From the NCBI GenBank assembly GCA_947450015.1, contig CANFUB010000005.1:1-26336 (forward strand): DNA of 26,336 nucleotides, read 5' to 3'. This DNA is from Bacteroidota bacterium (GTDB taxonomy: Bacteria; Bacteroidota; Bacteroidia; NS11-12g; UBA955). This document shows positions 9,901 to 20,900 of this stretch, one piece after another; the first letter of the stretch is position 1; the number at the start of each line of letters is the position of its first letter. The notes under the pieces are model-generated. The model was not told where the DNA came from. It saw only the letters and a program-made list of their open reading frames with translations, and did no database searches. A program made the position numbers and the translations under genes.

Positions 9901-11036
9901 AAGCTTATGCCTTTAATTCAAGTAGAAATTATGAAAATAAAACCTACAATAATTCCAACATAAGGAAAGATGGTATGATTGAAAATTATGTTCCTTTCTG
10001 GAATTTTAAATCAGGGTCAGGTGAAAAGGGTTTGGCAAGGAACAGCGAAACTGGCACTAATAAATGGGTTTCAACCGGACAAGCAACCTTTTATGCTCCT
10101 CATGGCAATGGATTAGAAGAAAAGGACGCTCTGAATATTTATTCATCACAACTCTTTGGATACGATAATAAGTTAGTAACCGCTCAGGCGGGTAATGCTA
10201 GACACAAGCAAATAGCCTTTGATAATTTTGAGGATTATTTTATGCCCGATGCTTTGTGCACAGATCAAGAAAGTCATTTCGATTTTAAGAAAGGATTAAC
10301 ATTTTATGTAACAAATCGAAATATTTACAATAATCCAAATAATGTGGTATCGCTAAGAATGAAAGTGCTTAACTCTTCTTCGAATCCTGTTGCATATATT
10401 GCAAAAGACACATCGCACACTGGATTGTATAGCCTTTGTATTAGGGCTACAAAATCGCATAGTGTGGTGCGTAAACTCAATTATTCAGGCACCTCGTTAT
10501 ATAGTGGGAATGATAGTTTTTACAGAATAAATGATATAGAAAAAGCAATTACACCATTTGCTCCTACGCCTGGTAAATATGTTGTTTCGGCATGGGTCTA
10601 TGAAAAATTTGCCGACCAGAATTCAATTAATACTTACACGAATGCCTATCTAAATGTTAAAGTCTATACCGCGGGCACTGCTGTAGTAAATCAAAACGTC
10701 AGCGCATCTGGCATGATAATAGAAAATTGGCAAAGGATTGATGGCGTATTTACTATCCCAAGTGGAGCAGATAGCATTAAAGTAACACTTGTAAATGGAG
10801 GATCTAATGCAGCATTTTTTGATGATGTTAGAATTCATCCATTTGATGCAAAAATGGCAAGCCATGTTTACCATTTTGTTCATCTAAAGGTTTTAGCCGA
10901 GTTAGATGATAACAACTACGCAACTTTTTATGAATACGATGATGAAGGTAGTTTGGTTAGGGTAAAACGCGAAACAGAAAAAGGTATTGTAACGGTTCAA
11001 GAATCTAGGAAATCAATTAAGAAAAAATCGCCTTAA
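3918..11036 (+). CDS. Giant secreted protein with SpvB-like N-terminus (TcB-like half of an Rhs shell)
   Basis: The 2372-residue protein carries a Sec signal peptide. From the ATG at 3960 it reads MIRKRSK, a hydrophobic core and a cleavage site after AWA, so 3960 is at least as good a start as 3918. Residues about 64-124 follow the SpvB/TcB N-terminal logic: LFSGDFNYNIPLF, PINISYHGG, WVGLGWNI, then INRGMRGLPDD. Residues about 180-390 are Gly-rich alternating strands (VGLGYNSF, LDVGLSY and similar). A calcium-loop-like DLTGDGITDDD lies at 767-777. A jelly-roll, carbohydrate-binding-like domain lies near 2140-2312, ending in FFDDVRIHPF. The final segment (EYDDEGSLVRVKRETEKG) resembles a YD repeat. 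It has no toxin-like tail. It precedes, in one operon, the giant Rhs protein. By analogy with TcB and TcC of ABC toxins the two may co-assemble into one hollow shell; this is an inference from order and N-terminal similarity. Confidence 0.8.
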   Translation: MMTSNLKYKYFAFAMIRKRSKFIAAFFAINMLLEILVPMKAWALTGGPSQPESSSFEPVNTTEMVDLFSGDFNYNIPLFDVGGYPINISYHGGITMDQEASWVGLGWNINPGAINRGMRGLPDDFLKEDIKKEMHTKKNVTWALKLNTDLEIFGNWGKEKRNGMDKKIGNEGGGYHQAKHMNKLSKTQIGLGVVYNNYKGLGYSLDFSTDITKSTYMSEDAYNKRRIENAEAGNFGKKVEVAEKVGKLKGNVSFGLNSQDGSTLGGGLSYSIKIKEDESKAKSIVPSVGLGYNSFLGSKSLDVGLSYTKDMAIVNSKTGSRSSSHSLFGVGSYLPIGIYSFMPSITMSTLSTSNSFNATVGFDAFGGHPDMRLSGFYNTEEIENESTHSRAYGYLYEHTILSDRGNGGVVMDFNREKETAVNKNLSHLPLTNHTYDIYSVSGQGTGGMYRPHRVTLGVLNDGFARNKNKTAGMNDLGIELGFGSNFRVGINYKNKSQKSSTGLWGNSTNGTPSDNELLEYMRYNLQPEDNTNYQRYKHFYFKSAGEQTPSDNSIASSWGGKNEVSLKIEKTGGTHRNLRFGKVKATLNEKPGSQIMGTSSEIAIRSNVISYLTAEEASHSGIGLDPFIISYPQNYWTNYIKNNLTPPISHKSRYNKVTGERAHHISEVISNSGDGMRYVYGLPAYNNLQKEVMFAVSKDMNANKSNTISRSDRTEIPEKGLVTYKPDQYDNSISNERGVDHYFNASYMPEYAHSYLLTGVLSPDYADLTGDGITDDDYGSAVKFNYYKTPGQYNWRTPYEENSANLDQGFLSDNSDNKGSYVFGKKEQWYLQSMESKTHIAEFKLSKRNDGRGVAGENGGLSTLDSNSSMKLDSIVIYSKLDLLTNGKNAIPVKTIVFQYDYTLCPGIPNNSISGEGKLTLRSIYFTYGNSGKGALNPYQFNYSNYNPPYSHVHYDRWGNYKKADENLPNRFFPYDDYLTSRDTMNSYASAWNLNSIELPSGGKINIEYEADDYAYVQDRRAMSMMKVVGATSTKREDFSLPAEFNSGNNVNIPRAAKLYDQGKDNNYIYFKLKESPSEITGDKRQFLVDRYLKNENGELMNYIYYRFKVNMDPRNGYSNNFEYVSGYAEIDWTACGITDNSSYGYVKLKEVRQGDVGLTKCNPIAKQAWQLGLQHLRKVMYPGSDLSQADEDGNRVSAIKGLKNAFTTSLNLFTGPYQNLRWKHIAQNFETNRSYIRLCTSNGFKVGGGNRVKRITINDNWNAMDNSQSSGEYGQEFTYTTKTKLESNSGELISSGVASYEPFIGNDENPFRRPVFYHTNRFLFPNLNEYQEEPFGESFFPSASVGYSRVVVRNIPKPGTIVTSTGKVVHEFYTAKDFPVIIKNTPLKFITNGGVNATNSSKDHKGKTWKKFTKALKGLFNFVKRDYMVASQGYSIVLNDMHGKPKSTAIYSSDDEELNDKNFTGRLLSGTEFKYKTESSINPTSFKNVFDRSESERFKPIPKGANLNNTVWVMKETGELVQREIATAYDIAVDTRESKSNFTHAGLDWNLENFMIYAIPCPYPKYLVTQNLYQGAVVTKVIQQYGVLEETVAYDHSSIVKTKNLVWDEQTGQVLLTATTNEFDDPLYNYSYPAHLIYDGMGPSYKNIDYETSLLVKGSGEIDLSILGTEAMDRFYPGDELLMTKDGITDKAWVLKAEKDNAATSGYKEVQIIDAYGQPFSKGTWNARVIRSGRRNIGAPVGAITTMSRNVFEVGQNSNKLKLNESIIQSSAALFSDDWQDYIGKADNIKQQCDTFQLSIGQIYGLLKGVAQLDTSAGVFKYKYKAGSVMSADSTPPNINTIPSINSTIKTVLEKYVGNKLFATCGIRKANFYDYYFAASSTFTFSFGAKYKCSPLEGYQMYKLPCNVNLEPGAGTFVDIHKADSISRNYSVVNSNTISFTAYRGGASCTYQMNYSNNCIRTIECKTIKSCDYVIGKNVNPYVHNLKGVWRQKEAYAFNSSRNYENKTYNNSNIRKDGMIENYVPFWNFKSGSGEKGLARNSETGTNKWVSTGQATFYAPHGNGLEEKDALNIYSSQLFGYDNKLVTAQAGNARHKQIAFDNFEDYFMPDALCTDQESHFDFKKGLTFYVTNRNIYNNPNNVVSLRMKVLNSSSNPVAYIAKDTSHTGLYSLCIRATKSHSVVRKLNYSGTSLYSGNDSFYRINDIEKAITPFAPTPGKYVVSAWVYEKFADQNSINTYTNAYLNVKVYTAGTAVVNQNVSASGMIIENWQRIDGVFTIPSGADSIKVTLVNGGSNAAFFDDVRIHPFDAKMASHVYHFVHLKVLAELDDNNYATFYEYDDEGSLVRVKRETEKGIVTVQESRKSIKKKSP

Positions 11037-11070
11037 GTTTTTAAAATAATCCACTTCAAATAATATAGAT

Positions 11071-11904
11071 ATGAAAAAAAGATTTTTATTAATAGCAATT
11101 GTTAGTGTTGCATTTGGAGCATTGTCATTTGCTTATTACCATGTTGTGAAACGGATAGATAAGCCATTGGTGCAAGAATCAAAAAAGGTGGTAGTAAGGG
11201 CAGATAAATTTGCACTAGAGGAATTAATATCGGTTGTAAGAAAATATAAAAATGCTACGAGTGTTAATGCAGAATTTACCACTTCATTAATTGCACAAGA
11301 TGGAAAAACTGTGATAACAGCATTTGAAGGAAAGTATATAAAAGATTCAACCAGTTTATATGTAAAATCATTTGGCTCAGAAAATTTAATAACAAAGAAA
11401 TTTATAGTGGCAGTGGATGATGATGAACAAATGATGTTTGTTGAGAAGCCTGAATTTGATAAGAATGGAATGTTATTTCAATCTGGCTTTTTATTGGATA
11501 TTGATTCCATTATAAATTTGCCTGATAGCTTGGTTTATTTCGAAAAAATAGACAGCGAGTTATCAAAATTGACAATTGAGTTGCCCTCTGGAAGCTATTA
11601 CAAATCGGAATTGTTTTACAATACAAAATCTAAGAATCTTGTAAAAATCCACCTATTCCCTTACGATGATATATTTGAAGAAACACAAGAAGAAGGTGAG
11701 ATAAGTGATAAGGTGACACCTGAAAACAGTTCAGTGAAACCCGATGAAGAACAGCCACTGTTCATTGAACTTGTGTACAATAAATTGGAAATCAACAGAC
11801 CTATAAATAAAAAATGGTTTGATGAGAAAAGATATTTCAGCATAGTTAATAATGATTTAGTCTTAAACAATTCCTATAAAAATTATGAAGTCGAATTTGA
11901 ATAA
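11071..11904 (+). CDS. Membrane-anchored LolA-like periplasmic protein
   Basis: The 277-residue protein begins with MKKR and a hydrophobic segment (about 5-25) with no lipobox and no strong cleavage site, so it is probably an inner-membrane signal anchor. The periplasmic part (about 45-200) has the alternating-strand character of LolA/LolB-type half-barrels: AEFTTSLIAQDGK, FEGKYIKDSTSLYVKSFG, KKFIVAVDDDEQMMFVEKP and KLTIELPSGSYYKSELFYN. This fold assignment is tentative. An acidic, Glu-rich linker follows (about 203-230), then a short C-terminal segment with FIELVYNKLEI. It lies 34 bp after one giant gene and its stop codon is one base before the chosen start of the next, so its synthesis is coupled to the Rhs protein. 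A role in passing or holding the giant proteins in the periplasm is plausible but unproven. Confidence 0.6.
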   Translation: MKKRFLLIAIVSVAFGALSFAYYHVVKRIDKPLVQESKKVVVRADKFALEELISVVRKYKNATSVNAEFTTSLIAQDGKTVITAFEGKYIKDSTSLYVKSFGSENLITKKFIVAVDDDEQMMFVEKPEFDKNGMLFQSGFLLDIDSIINLPDSLVYFEKIDSELSKLTIELPSGSYYKSELFYNTKSKNLVKIHLFPYDDIFEETQEEGEISDKVTPENSSVKPDEEQPLFIELVYNKLEINRPINKKWFDEKRYFSIVNNDLVLNNSYKNYEVEFE

Positions 11905-11905
11905 T

Positions 11906-14900
11906 ATGAAAACCAAACTCAATTTAGGGCTTGTATTTCTATTTGTATTTCTATTAAGTAATGCTTCAAAGGCTCAGTTTAGACCTGAAATATTTTCACA
12001 AAAAAAATCAGGTGAAACAGTTAAACAAAGACTCACTGGAGGCTTTCCGAAAAATATTGATACTGTTACTGATGATAAATTTTCATCCATGAGTAGCAGT
12101 GGTGCTTGGCGAACTTCATTTAAACATAAGAGTGTTTTTAACAGAATAACATTATCAATTAAAGATACCACAAAAGCAGTCCAAAAATTTGATTATTTAT
12201 TTTATTTCACGGTAGATACTTTTGATATGCTCAATAGGCGAGGCAGTTTTAATATGGTGATGCGATTGTCCTATAATCCAACTTCACACAAAGCCTATAC
12301 CGATAAATCTGTTTTTCAATTTGCCAAATGCCATCGTTATATTATAAAGTTAACCAGCATAGTTGATAGTTCTTTGAGTACCCCAGCTGTTGTTACAATT
12401 TCAACAATGAAGACTAATTTTATTCTCGAATCTGAAATTATTGTTGAACGTTATTATTTAGGCGCATATTCCACCCCTGTAAGTGGATTAAATCATACAT
12501 ACATTGGAAAAGATAAATTAAGAATAAGTTGGTCGCCTCCAAGCACAAGTGCTCCTAATAAATATGAATTAGAATGGGCTTATATCGATACTTCTGGAAT
12601 TAAATACGATTCATTAAAATACGACTTTATTCATAATAGTTCTAGGGTTGCCGTAACAAAAACATATTATGTTTTAAATACCGTTTACGATGCAGGGGCA
12701 ATCATTTACAGAGTTAGACGTGTAAAACCTGATTCTGTCTATTTTAAATTTGATAAGTATAGCAGTTGGTATCCTTCAAATTCTCCGAAAGGTTATCTAA
12801 AAAACTATTCAAGCGGCAACAGGCTTTACATACAATCTCATGAAAATATGGGTAAAAATTGGGATTATCAAGTGGCCTTTGCGGAAGAGGGTTTGAAAAA
12901 GGAAGTAATCAATTATTTTGATGGTTCACTAAAAAGGCGACAAGGTGTAACACTTTTAAATACCAATAATTTTGCTTTAGTAGATGAGAGTATATACGAC
13001 AAACATGGTAGAGAAGCAATAAAAATTATTCCTGCGCCTTCTGATAGTAATACCATAAGATATTATCCAAATTTCAATCAAAATGTAGCTGGGAAACATT
13101 ACTCAGCTAGCGATTTTGACACATCAAATACAATGGCCGATAAATGCAATGGAAATTACACTGCCAAGCCATTGGGCAATCAAAGTGGTGCTGGTAGATA
13201 CTATTCTACAAACAATCCTGACAAAACAAATGAAAATGCAGCAATACCAGATGCTCAAGGCTATGCTATGGTTCAGACACAACTTATGCCCGACCCAACA
13301 GGCAGGGTATATTCACAAGGCGGAGTGGGAAAAACACATCAACTTGGAAGTGGACATGAAACTAAATACACCTATGGCACTGCAAACCAAGAGGAATTGG
13401 ACCAATTGTTTGGAAGCGAAATGGGTATTGCAAGCCACTATAAAAAGAATGCAGTAATAGATCCAAATGGACAAATAAGTATTTCATATATTGACCAGCA
13501 TGGCAGAGTAGTCGCAACCGCTTTGAGTGGTGGTGTACCTGGCTCGACTGATACACTCTCTAACTTTTTGAAAACGAAATACACTGCTATTGACATAAAT
13601 TACAATAATGTTCTTCAGTCAAATGCTTTAAAAACAAGATATGATTTTAATGTCTTACAGTCTGGAACCCACAAAATTTATTATAAACTTGAGACCCCAG
13701 ATTTTAAATTTGGTTGTGTTGGTCTCAATTCTTGTTACACCTGTAGATACGACATTCAAGTTAGTTTGTTTGATGGTTGTGGAGGTAAGTTGATGGATTT
13801 TAAACGCACTATTGGAAGGTTAAACGACACAAGTTGCAATCCTTTTTCCTTTAACTTAAAGGATAGTGTTAGTAGCATTTTAGGGGCTACAGGAAGCGGA
13901 GATTCAATTGCATTTTATTTGAACCAAGGTACTTACCATTTGGAGAAAACGCTAACGGTTAATACAGATTCATTGGACAGTAAAATCAATCAAATTTTAC
14001 TGAACGATTCGACTTGTTTTAAAACATTTAATTCGGTTTTGGAGGATGAATTGGACGATATTGATTATAGTGATTGCGGTTGCGAAACATGCACTGTTGA
14101 TAGCATGACCTATTGTGAATCAAGAAAGCAGTTGATGTTGAATGATGTTATTCGCGATGGTCAATATTTTACCTATAATGAACCAGATTATTCAGTTACC
14201 AATCCCACAAGTATTTTAAGAACAGTTAGTGGTTTTCCTTATTACCACACAATAAATGCTGCTAATTTTTTAGATGAGAATGGGGTGAAAGACACCGTAT
14301 GGTTTGAAGATGGAACATTTAAAATGCCGAATGATTTAACGGTTGAAGAGTTTGTAACTAGGTATAATCCTTCTTGGTCAAATTCACTATTGGTATTACA
14401 CCCCGAATATTGTTATTATCAGTTTTGTATGGACTCATTATCTAAATCTACAACTTATGATGAGGCCATGATGGAGATAGATGATTACGATACTGCACTT
14501 TATTATGGCTATTTGGACCCATTGAATTATCGTGCTGATTATACTTCCAATCCTGACCCATATTTTGTAAAAACAGATGGTACTCTAAAATTGATTGGCA
14601 GTGAATTTAAAAAGAAATTAGAAGACATTAGTGATTACGCCATAGGTTCAAATAAAGATCCATTGAGCCTAAAAACCGTTAACTCTACTAATTTATGGCA
14701 GTTTGCAATGGCAATAGGTTTTTGTGAAAATGTAAGTGATAGTTTTGAGAGACAAAGTTGTTTTAAGTATTATTATTCAGACAGTGTAAAGAATAATTGG
14801 ATGAATGATGTGAAAGGCAGAGATAATTATTGGGCTAAATTCAAATCGCTTTATTACCAATATAAACAAAAATTTATTGAAGGGCGAATGACAGCAGCGG

Positions 14901-17900
14901 TGAGTGGAACTAATTGTGTAAAAAACATTGGATACAATTCCTGTTCAGACGCCAATTATGTCAACAAAATTTCTCATTTTATTCGTTATGAAAATAACAA
15001 TCCATTAGCAAATACTCAAGTAGCCATTGACGCAAAGAAAAATGCATTGTTAGATTCATTAAAAAATCTCAATACATGTAATCTAGACATAGCTAATTGG
15101 GACAATGCCTTAAAAAGATGTGTAAATTATGTAAATTACCGAGATACTATTTTATACCATTTGGTGAAAGTTTGTGAAGCGGGTAGTTTAAATCCTAAAG
15201 CGCCAAATATTATGGGAAGTATGGATGTACCAGAGGTAATGTCTAAAGGCCTTGATTTTACATCGTTTGAACAGGTATTGTCTCATTTCTTAGGAACCAA
15301 CTACAAAACCACCTTGTGTAATATTGATTTAATTAACTCACCGAGATCAGCAACAACAGATTATAACAATGAAAAAATGAAGGAGGCTACTCCTTGTATA
15401 TGCGACAAGGTCAAAGAAGAAATAAAGAATTTTAAAGGGTGTAATAGCCGCAAAGATTCAACGGCATTGAGCAAAGAAGGTTTGTTGGTAAATGATTTTA
15501 TGAATGCCTTGGTGAAATATGATTTAATTAACTTAAACAATCATTCTCGAACACTTGATTCTTGCCCCGATATGGTAAATGTGGCGAATCAATTGTTTGT
15601 ACCTGTGCTTGGTGGCGCTCCGAATAGTTTAGTAATTAAAGAAAAGGTGCAATCACTTTATTTGAATGAAAAAACCTTTACTGTTTACGTCGGTAGCGAA
15701 GCTACCGCATGCAGATTTGCGATAAGAATGCTCAATAATGCAAATACGTTTAGTAATATCAATTTAAGCAAAAAAGCAGTAATAAAACCGATTAGTCAAG
15801 GTGTGTTTGAGTATAAATTTACTTATAATACTGGAGCTACTGCAACAGCTTATGTTTATACAACTTGTTTTAATAATCTCGGAAAATGCAGCCCTTATTT
15901 ATCTGCCAGCGATTTGAGTGATTTTACTTCTTATTTTAATACTGCCAACAATGCCAATCTTACATCAATTGAAATTGAACAATTGGTGGCACAATGTGGT
16001 AATGCTTCCTTTCCCAATGTCATAACGGATAAATTAAATACGTATTATCTACGATATGGGTCATGTCCTGATTATTACCGAAATTATAAAGAACCCAAAG
16101 ATATACACCTGATCAATACACTTAACCAAATGATGAGAGGTCCGCATTTTTGGAAATCAACCGATCCCGGGTACTTGCCAGGTGATAGTGTAAAAAGGTA
16201 TTTAACTACAAAAGAACCGCAGTTCCATTGTAACCAATCAGATTTTTTAACCATGGCCAAAGATTACCATTTATACAAAGCTTTACAAGGTAATTTGCAT
16301 GATAACTATTGGTGGGACTCACCGCGATTTACAGTTACTACCTCGAACATATTTGGGGTCAATTACTATGACACCATTTGGTTAAACAATTATAATAAAG
16401 ATCCTTATTTTGTCGGAGGATTTTGGATTGGGACACGTTGTGCCGATATAAAAGATTCAACCTGTTTTACCTCATTTGGCGACCCTTATAAGCAACTTGG
16501 TAAAGGAAGTAAACCAACAATTTCTCAAATAGATTCTCTGAATTATATGCGTTGGGATTATAAACTGGGAAGTTTTGTTATTACAGCTTTCAAAAGAAGT
16601 AGTCCAAATGATTCTGTCATTCTTACCATTAATAGTCAGTGTAAAGTTCAATGCAATCCTTTGTTTGCCCAAACTGAAATTGCAGTGAGTTATAAAAATG
16701 TTTACATTAAACCTGGGGCGGCTGGCATAAGTAAATTAAGTAATGTAAAAGCAACTGTTGGCTTTAGGTCAGAGTATGTCTATCCTTTTATGGATATGAT
16801 TAATGGACTAGCCAAAGCAGGGTTACTAGTAGCTTCACCAACCGTTACCACAGATATAAGACAATTTAAAAAATCATATAAATTTCCCAATTATTTTGAT
16901 CAGCTCTACCCTATTGCGAATGGGTATAATTACAGCAAGGAATATCTTGCAAATAATGACACCATTTTACTCTGTAAATTAGGTACTGGGGCTCAGTATT
17001 GTAAATTTGGCTTTCGTAAAACTGGCGTTGCATCAGGTTGGAGTTTCGCAAATATTAGTGTTTTTAAAAATTTAAAAGCCGATCCACAGGCTATAAATGA
17101 TGCATTGTTAAATGATCAAATTGATATGGCCAATTACCACTTTACTATACAGGCAGGTAAAATTAACTCTCCAGGCGATACGACTTGGTATAATTTACGC
17201 GGATGGAGTAGCTGCTGGAAATTTTCTGAAGTTTCTGTTATCTCAGGTGAAGGTAAAGCTTTGTTTAACTTGCCAGATGAATTTGCGGGCAATTGCAATT
17301 GTTTAACCTGCCCTGAATCAAAAAAATGGTCAGATAGTTTATATACAGAATATCCTGACTTGTATCCATCGCATGTCAATTACAGTACAATTGTAACTAA
17401 TTATATTAATAGAAAACTCAATACAACTTTAAGTTTTTCTGAAATTCAAAGTGTTTGGGATGCCTGTGATATTGGTTCAAAAATATACATAAAAAAAACA
17501 ATTGCAGATTATCGATTAGCTGTAAAAAATACAGATTGTGTTGGTCATGCAGACAGTACTTTGCGCAATGTAATGAACAAAACAGGCTTGTCATTTGACA
17601 TAGAATCTATTAAGACATCCGACAGCACCATCTACTTTTTAAATTTTGCGGGTATGACCAATGATGATATCTTAATATTATATGACACCTTGTCCAAATA
17701 TTTTAACGCTCCCTATTGTTCAAAATTTAAACACCATAAAAACTATAGAAACAACACCGATATAAGTGTCTATAACACCACTGCATCCATAATAAATGTT
17801 AGCGCCTTTAATTCATGGTTTAACGGTGTTAAAAGTACTTTGTTTGGAGGAGGAAGTATAACGAATACGAGTTCATCTGGACTCGGTTATCGCGATGCAA

Positions 17901-20900
17901 TTGATAAACCTTGGCCATCAGGTGTTAGCAAATGGATAGCAGATCTGAATATTCAGGCACTAGACTACAAGCAAAAGAAACAGTTTGTTGACACACTAAT
18001 GAAATATATCAAAAGTGATCCTAATATTTCAGTAAAAATCAATTTCTATATGCCAGAATTAATTGAAAGTAACGATATGCAACTATGTTTGCCTCCTGCT
18101 TCTGGTTCGGGAAATGTTTGTTATACATGCGATACTTTTAAAAACAGGATACTTGATTACCAATATGAGGTAGCAGCAAAAAGAAAGAATCCAAGTGCAG
18201 CAATGGCTACCGATAGTATCGCCAAATACTTAACCACAGTTTTAAATCGTAAATTGAGTGTTATTAGTGGTGCTACTAATTGTGTAAGTTGTGGTAACGA
18301 AGCCTTATATATTTGTACTGAACCAACAGCAAAACTAGATAGTATAATAAGTTTACTCAATAAAGTGGCACAAAGTAAAAAACTAAATTCAAAAAATTAT
18401 GCTTTGGGTAGTGCGTATATTTCAATTCTTAATGCGATTAAGCCAACAGGCGCCATAATAAATCATCCAACTTATACATTGAATGGCGTTAAAGCAGGTG
18501 GCTGGGAAATCACTTTGAAATATAATACCATGTTAAGTGATCTTATTGTAGTAAGTAATCTCGATGTGGATACATTTCATAAATTTGGAAAAGGCATTGA
18601 TTTGTTTAAAAGTCCCCAAATTTATCCTGTGAATGGCGCAAGTAGCCGTTTCACATTGTTGGCAGTTGACAGTTTATACAAATACACAAGATATGGATTT
18701 TACATTTCGGGTTTGGAAGCAGCTACATGTTGCCAAATGCCTAACAACATGCTCTGCCCGCAGCCATATACGCGCGAATTTGAAATAGAGGATGAGCCCT
18801 GCCATCAAGAAGAAATAAACAATGCTTATACACGGGCCGTGTTGCTTTATTCAAAGTATCAAGACAGTATTAAGCATGCAGTTAGTTTGGCTTATCAAAC
18901 GCATTGTTTAAGCAAATCAAAGGAGAATTTTATTTTTACCATGTTCCAGCAGCGATATCATGTTACATTATACTACTATGATCAAGCTGGCAATCTTACA
19001 AAAACGGTGCCACCTCAAGGTGTCAATGAATTAAAGTTCACAGTGCAAAAAAGAGATAGTATTTTAAAGTATAGAAACAAAATAACGGTAGTGGATTCTT
19101 TTGTTAATACCTACCATCAACTCGGAACCAATTATAAATACAATAGTTTAAACCAATTGGTTTGGCAAAAAACGCCTGATGGAGGGCAAAGTAGATTCTG
19201 GTACGATCGTTTAGGAAGATTGATGTTGAGTCAGAATGCCAATCAAGCAGCCAGAAGTAATTATTCGCAAAAAGTATATAGTTACACTAAATACGATCCA
19301 CTAGGTAGGATAACCGAAGTAGGTGAAGTCACCAACACTGGTGTTGATTCTGTTCAGTTGATTCAAGATTTAGCCTATTACAATTCATGGTTAAATAGCA
19401 GTACAGCAAGGACTCAAATAACCAAAACTTATTATGATTATGGCTTATTCGCAAAAGCAACAGCACAGTTTGAAAGTGGTCAGCAAAATTTAAGAGGCAG
19501 AGTAAGTTCGGTATTGTATTTCGATTATTATGCTTCGGATAGTAATAAGTACACGCGGGCTACCCATTATTGTTACGACATACATGGAAATGTAAATCAT
19601 TTAGTACACGATTTTCCAGATATGGCAACGATAGGTGAGCAGTTTAAACATTTAACTTATGTTTATGATTTAATAAGTGGTAAAGTGATTAATGTATCTT
19701 ATCAAGCAGGTAAGGCCGATAGATGGTATCATCGTTATAATTACGATGCTGACAATAGATTAAATTTGGCTGAGACGAGCACTGATAGTGTTATATGGGA
19801 TAAAGATGCTGAATATAAATATTATAAACATGGCCCACTAGCTAGAACCATCTTAGGTGAACATGCTGTGCAAGGGGTTGATTATGCCTATACCTTGCAC
19901 GGTTGGTTAAAAGGAGTTAATAGCAATACGCTAGAAGCCACTAGAGATATCGGAAAAGATGGAACAGGGGTATTAAGAAAATATACAGCAAGAGATGCTT
20001 ATGGATTTACCTTGGGTTACTTTACTGATAATACTGGAACTGGTTATTTTGATGGCGATTATAGCAGCATAGGAACTACTGGTTTTGAGGCCTCTACTGC
20101 GGGTAGTCCCTTAGCAAATTCTGGAGCCAATTTATACAATGGCAATATCACACATATGGTAACGGCTGTTGGTGTATTAATGGCTGGTAATGGCAATAGC
20201 CCTGTAGCAACAGCTTACCGATATGACCAGCTTAATCGCATAAGTTTGGTAAGAAGTTACAATGGCATTAATATAAGTGCCAATAGTTGGAATTCGGGAA
20301 GTTTACAAAGCAAATGGCGCGAACGGTTTAAATACGATGCCAATGGTAATATTACAAAGTTAATTCGACATACTGCGAGCGGTGTAATGGATAGTTTAAC
20401 TTATAACTATAAATCGGGAACCAATCAATTGTTAAGCGTCGATGATATTGTAGGTTCTTCATCTTTTACAGCCGATGTTGATGATCAAAATACAAACAAT
20501 TATAAATACGATGCTATAGGGAATTTAATACATGATGAAGCAGAGGAAATTGACAGTATTTTTTGGAATGTTTATGGAAAAATAAAAGCTATTAAACGCA
20601 AAGCAGGAAGCACTCGGCCTGGGTTGCAATTCGAATATGATGCGGCAGGGCAGCGTGTTTTGAAAATTGTTAAACCTACCGAATTGCAAAATTCATGGAT
20701 TTATACGTGGTATGTGCGCGATGCGCAAGGCAATGTAATGGCTACTTATACCAAAAAGAGTATAATAAAAAATGGAGATTCATCGTTGTATAGAAAAATC
20801 AATAAATCATTGGTTTTAAATATGAATTCAGATAGTTTAGCTGCTTTAATAAAACAATATTTTTCGGAAAGTCAATTTCAAACTACCCTAGCTCAATCTA

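Noticed and set aside
6229..10883. Several 60-85 residue frames on both strands inside the 2372-residue gene
   Set aside because: They overlap a continuous giant frame with clear protein-like content and show no motif of their own.
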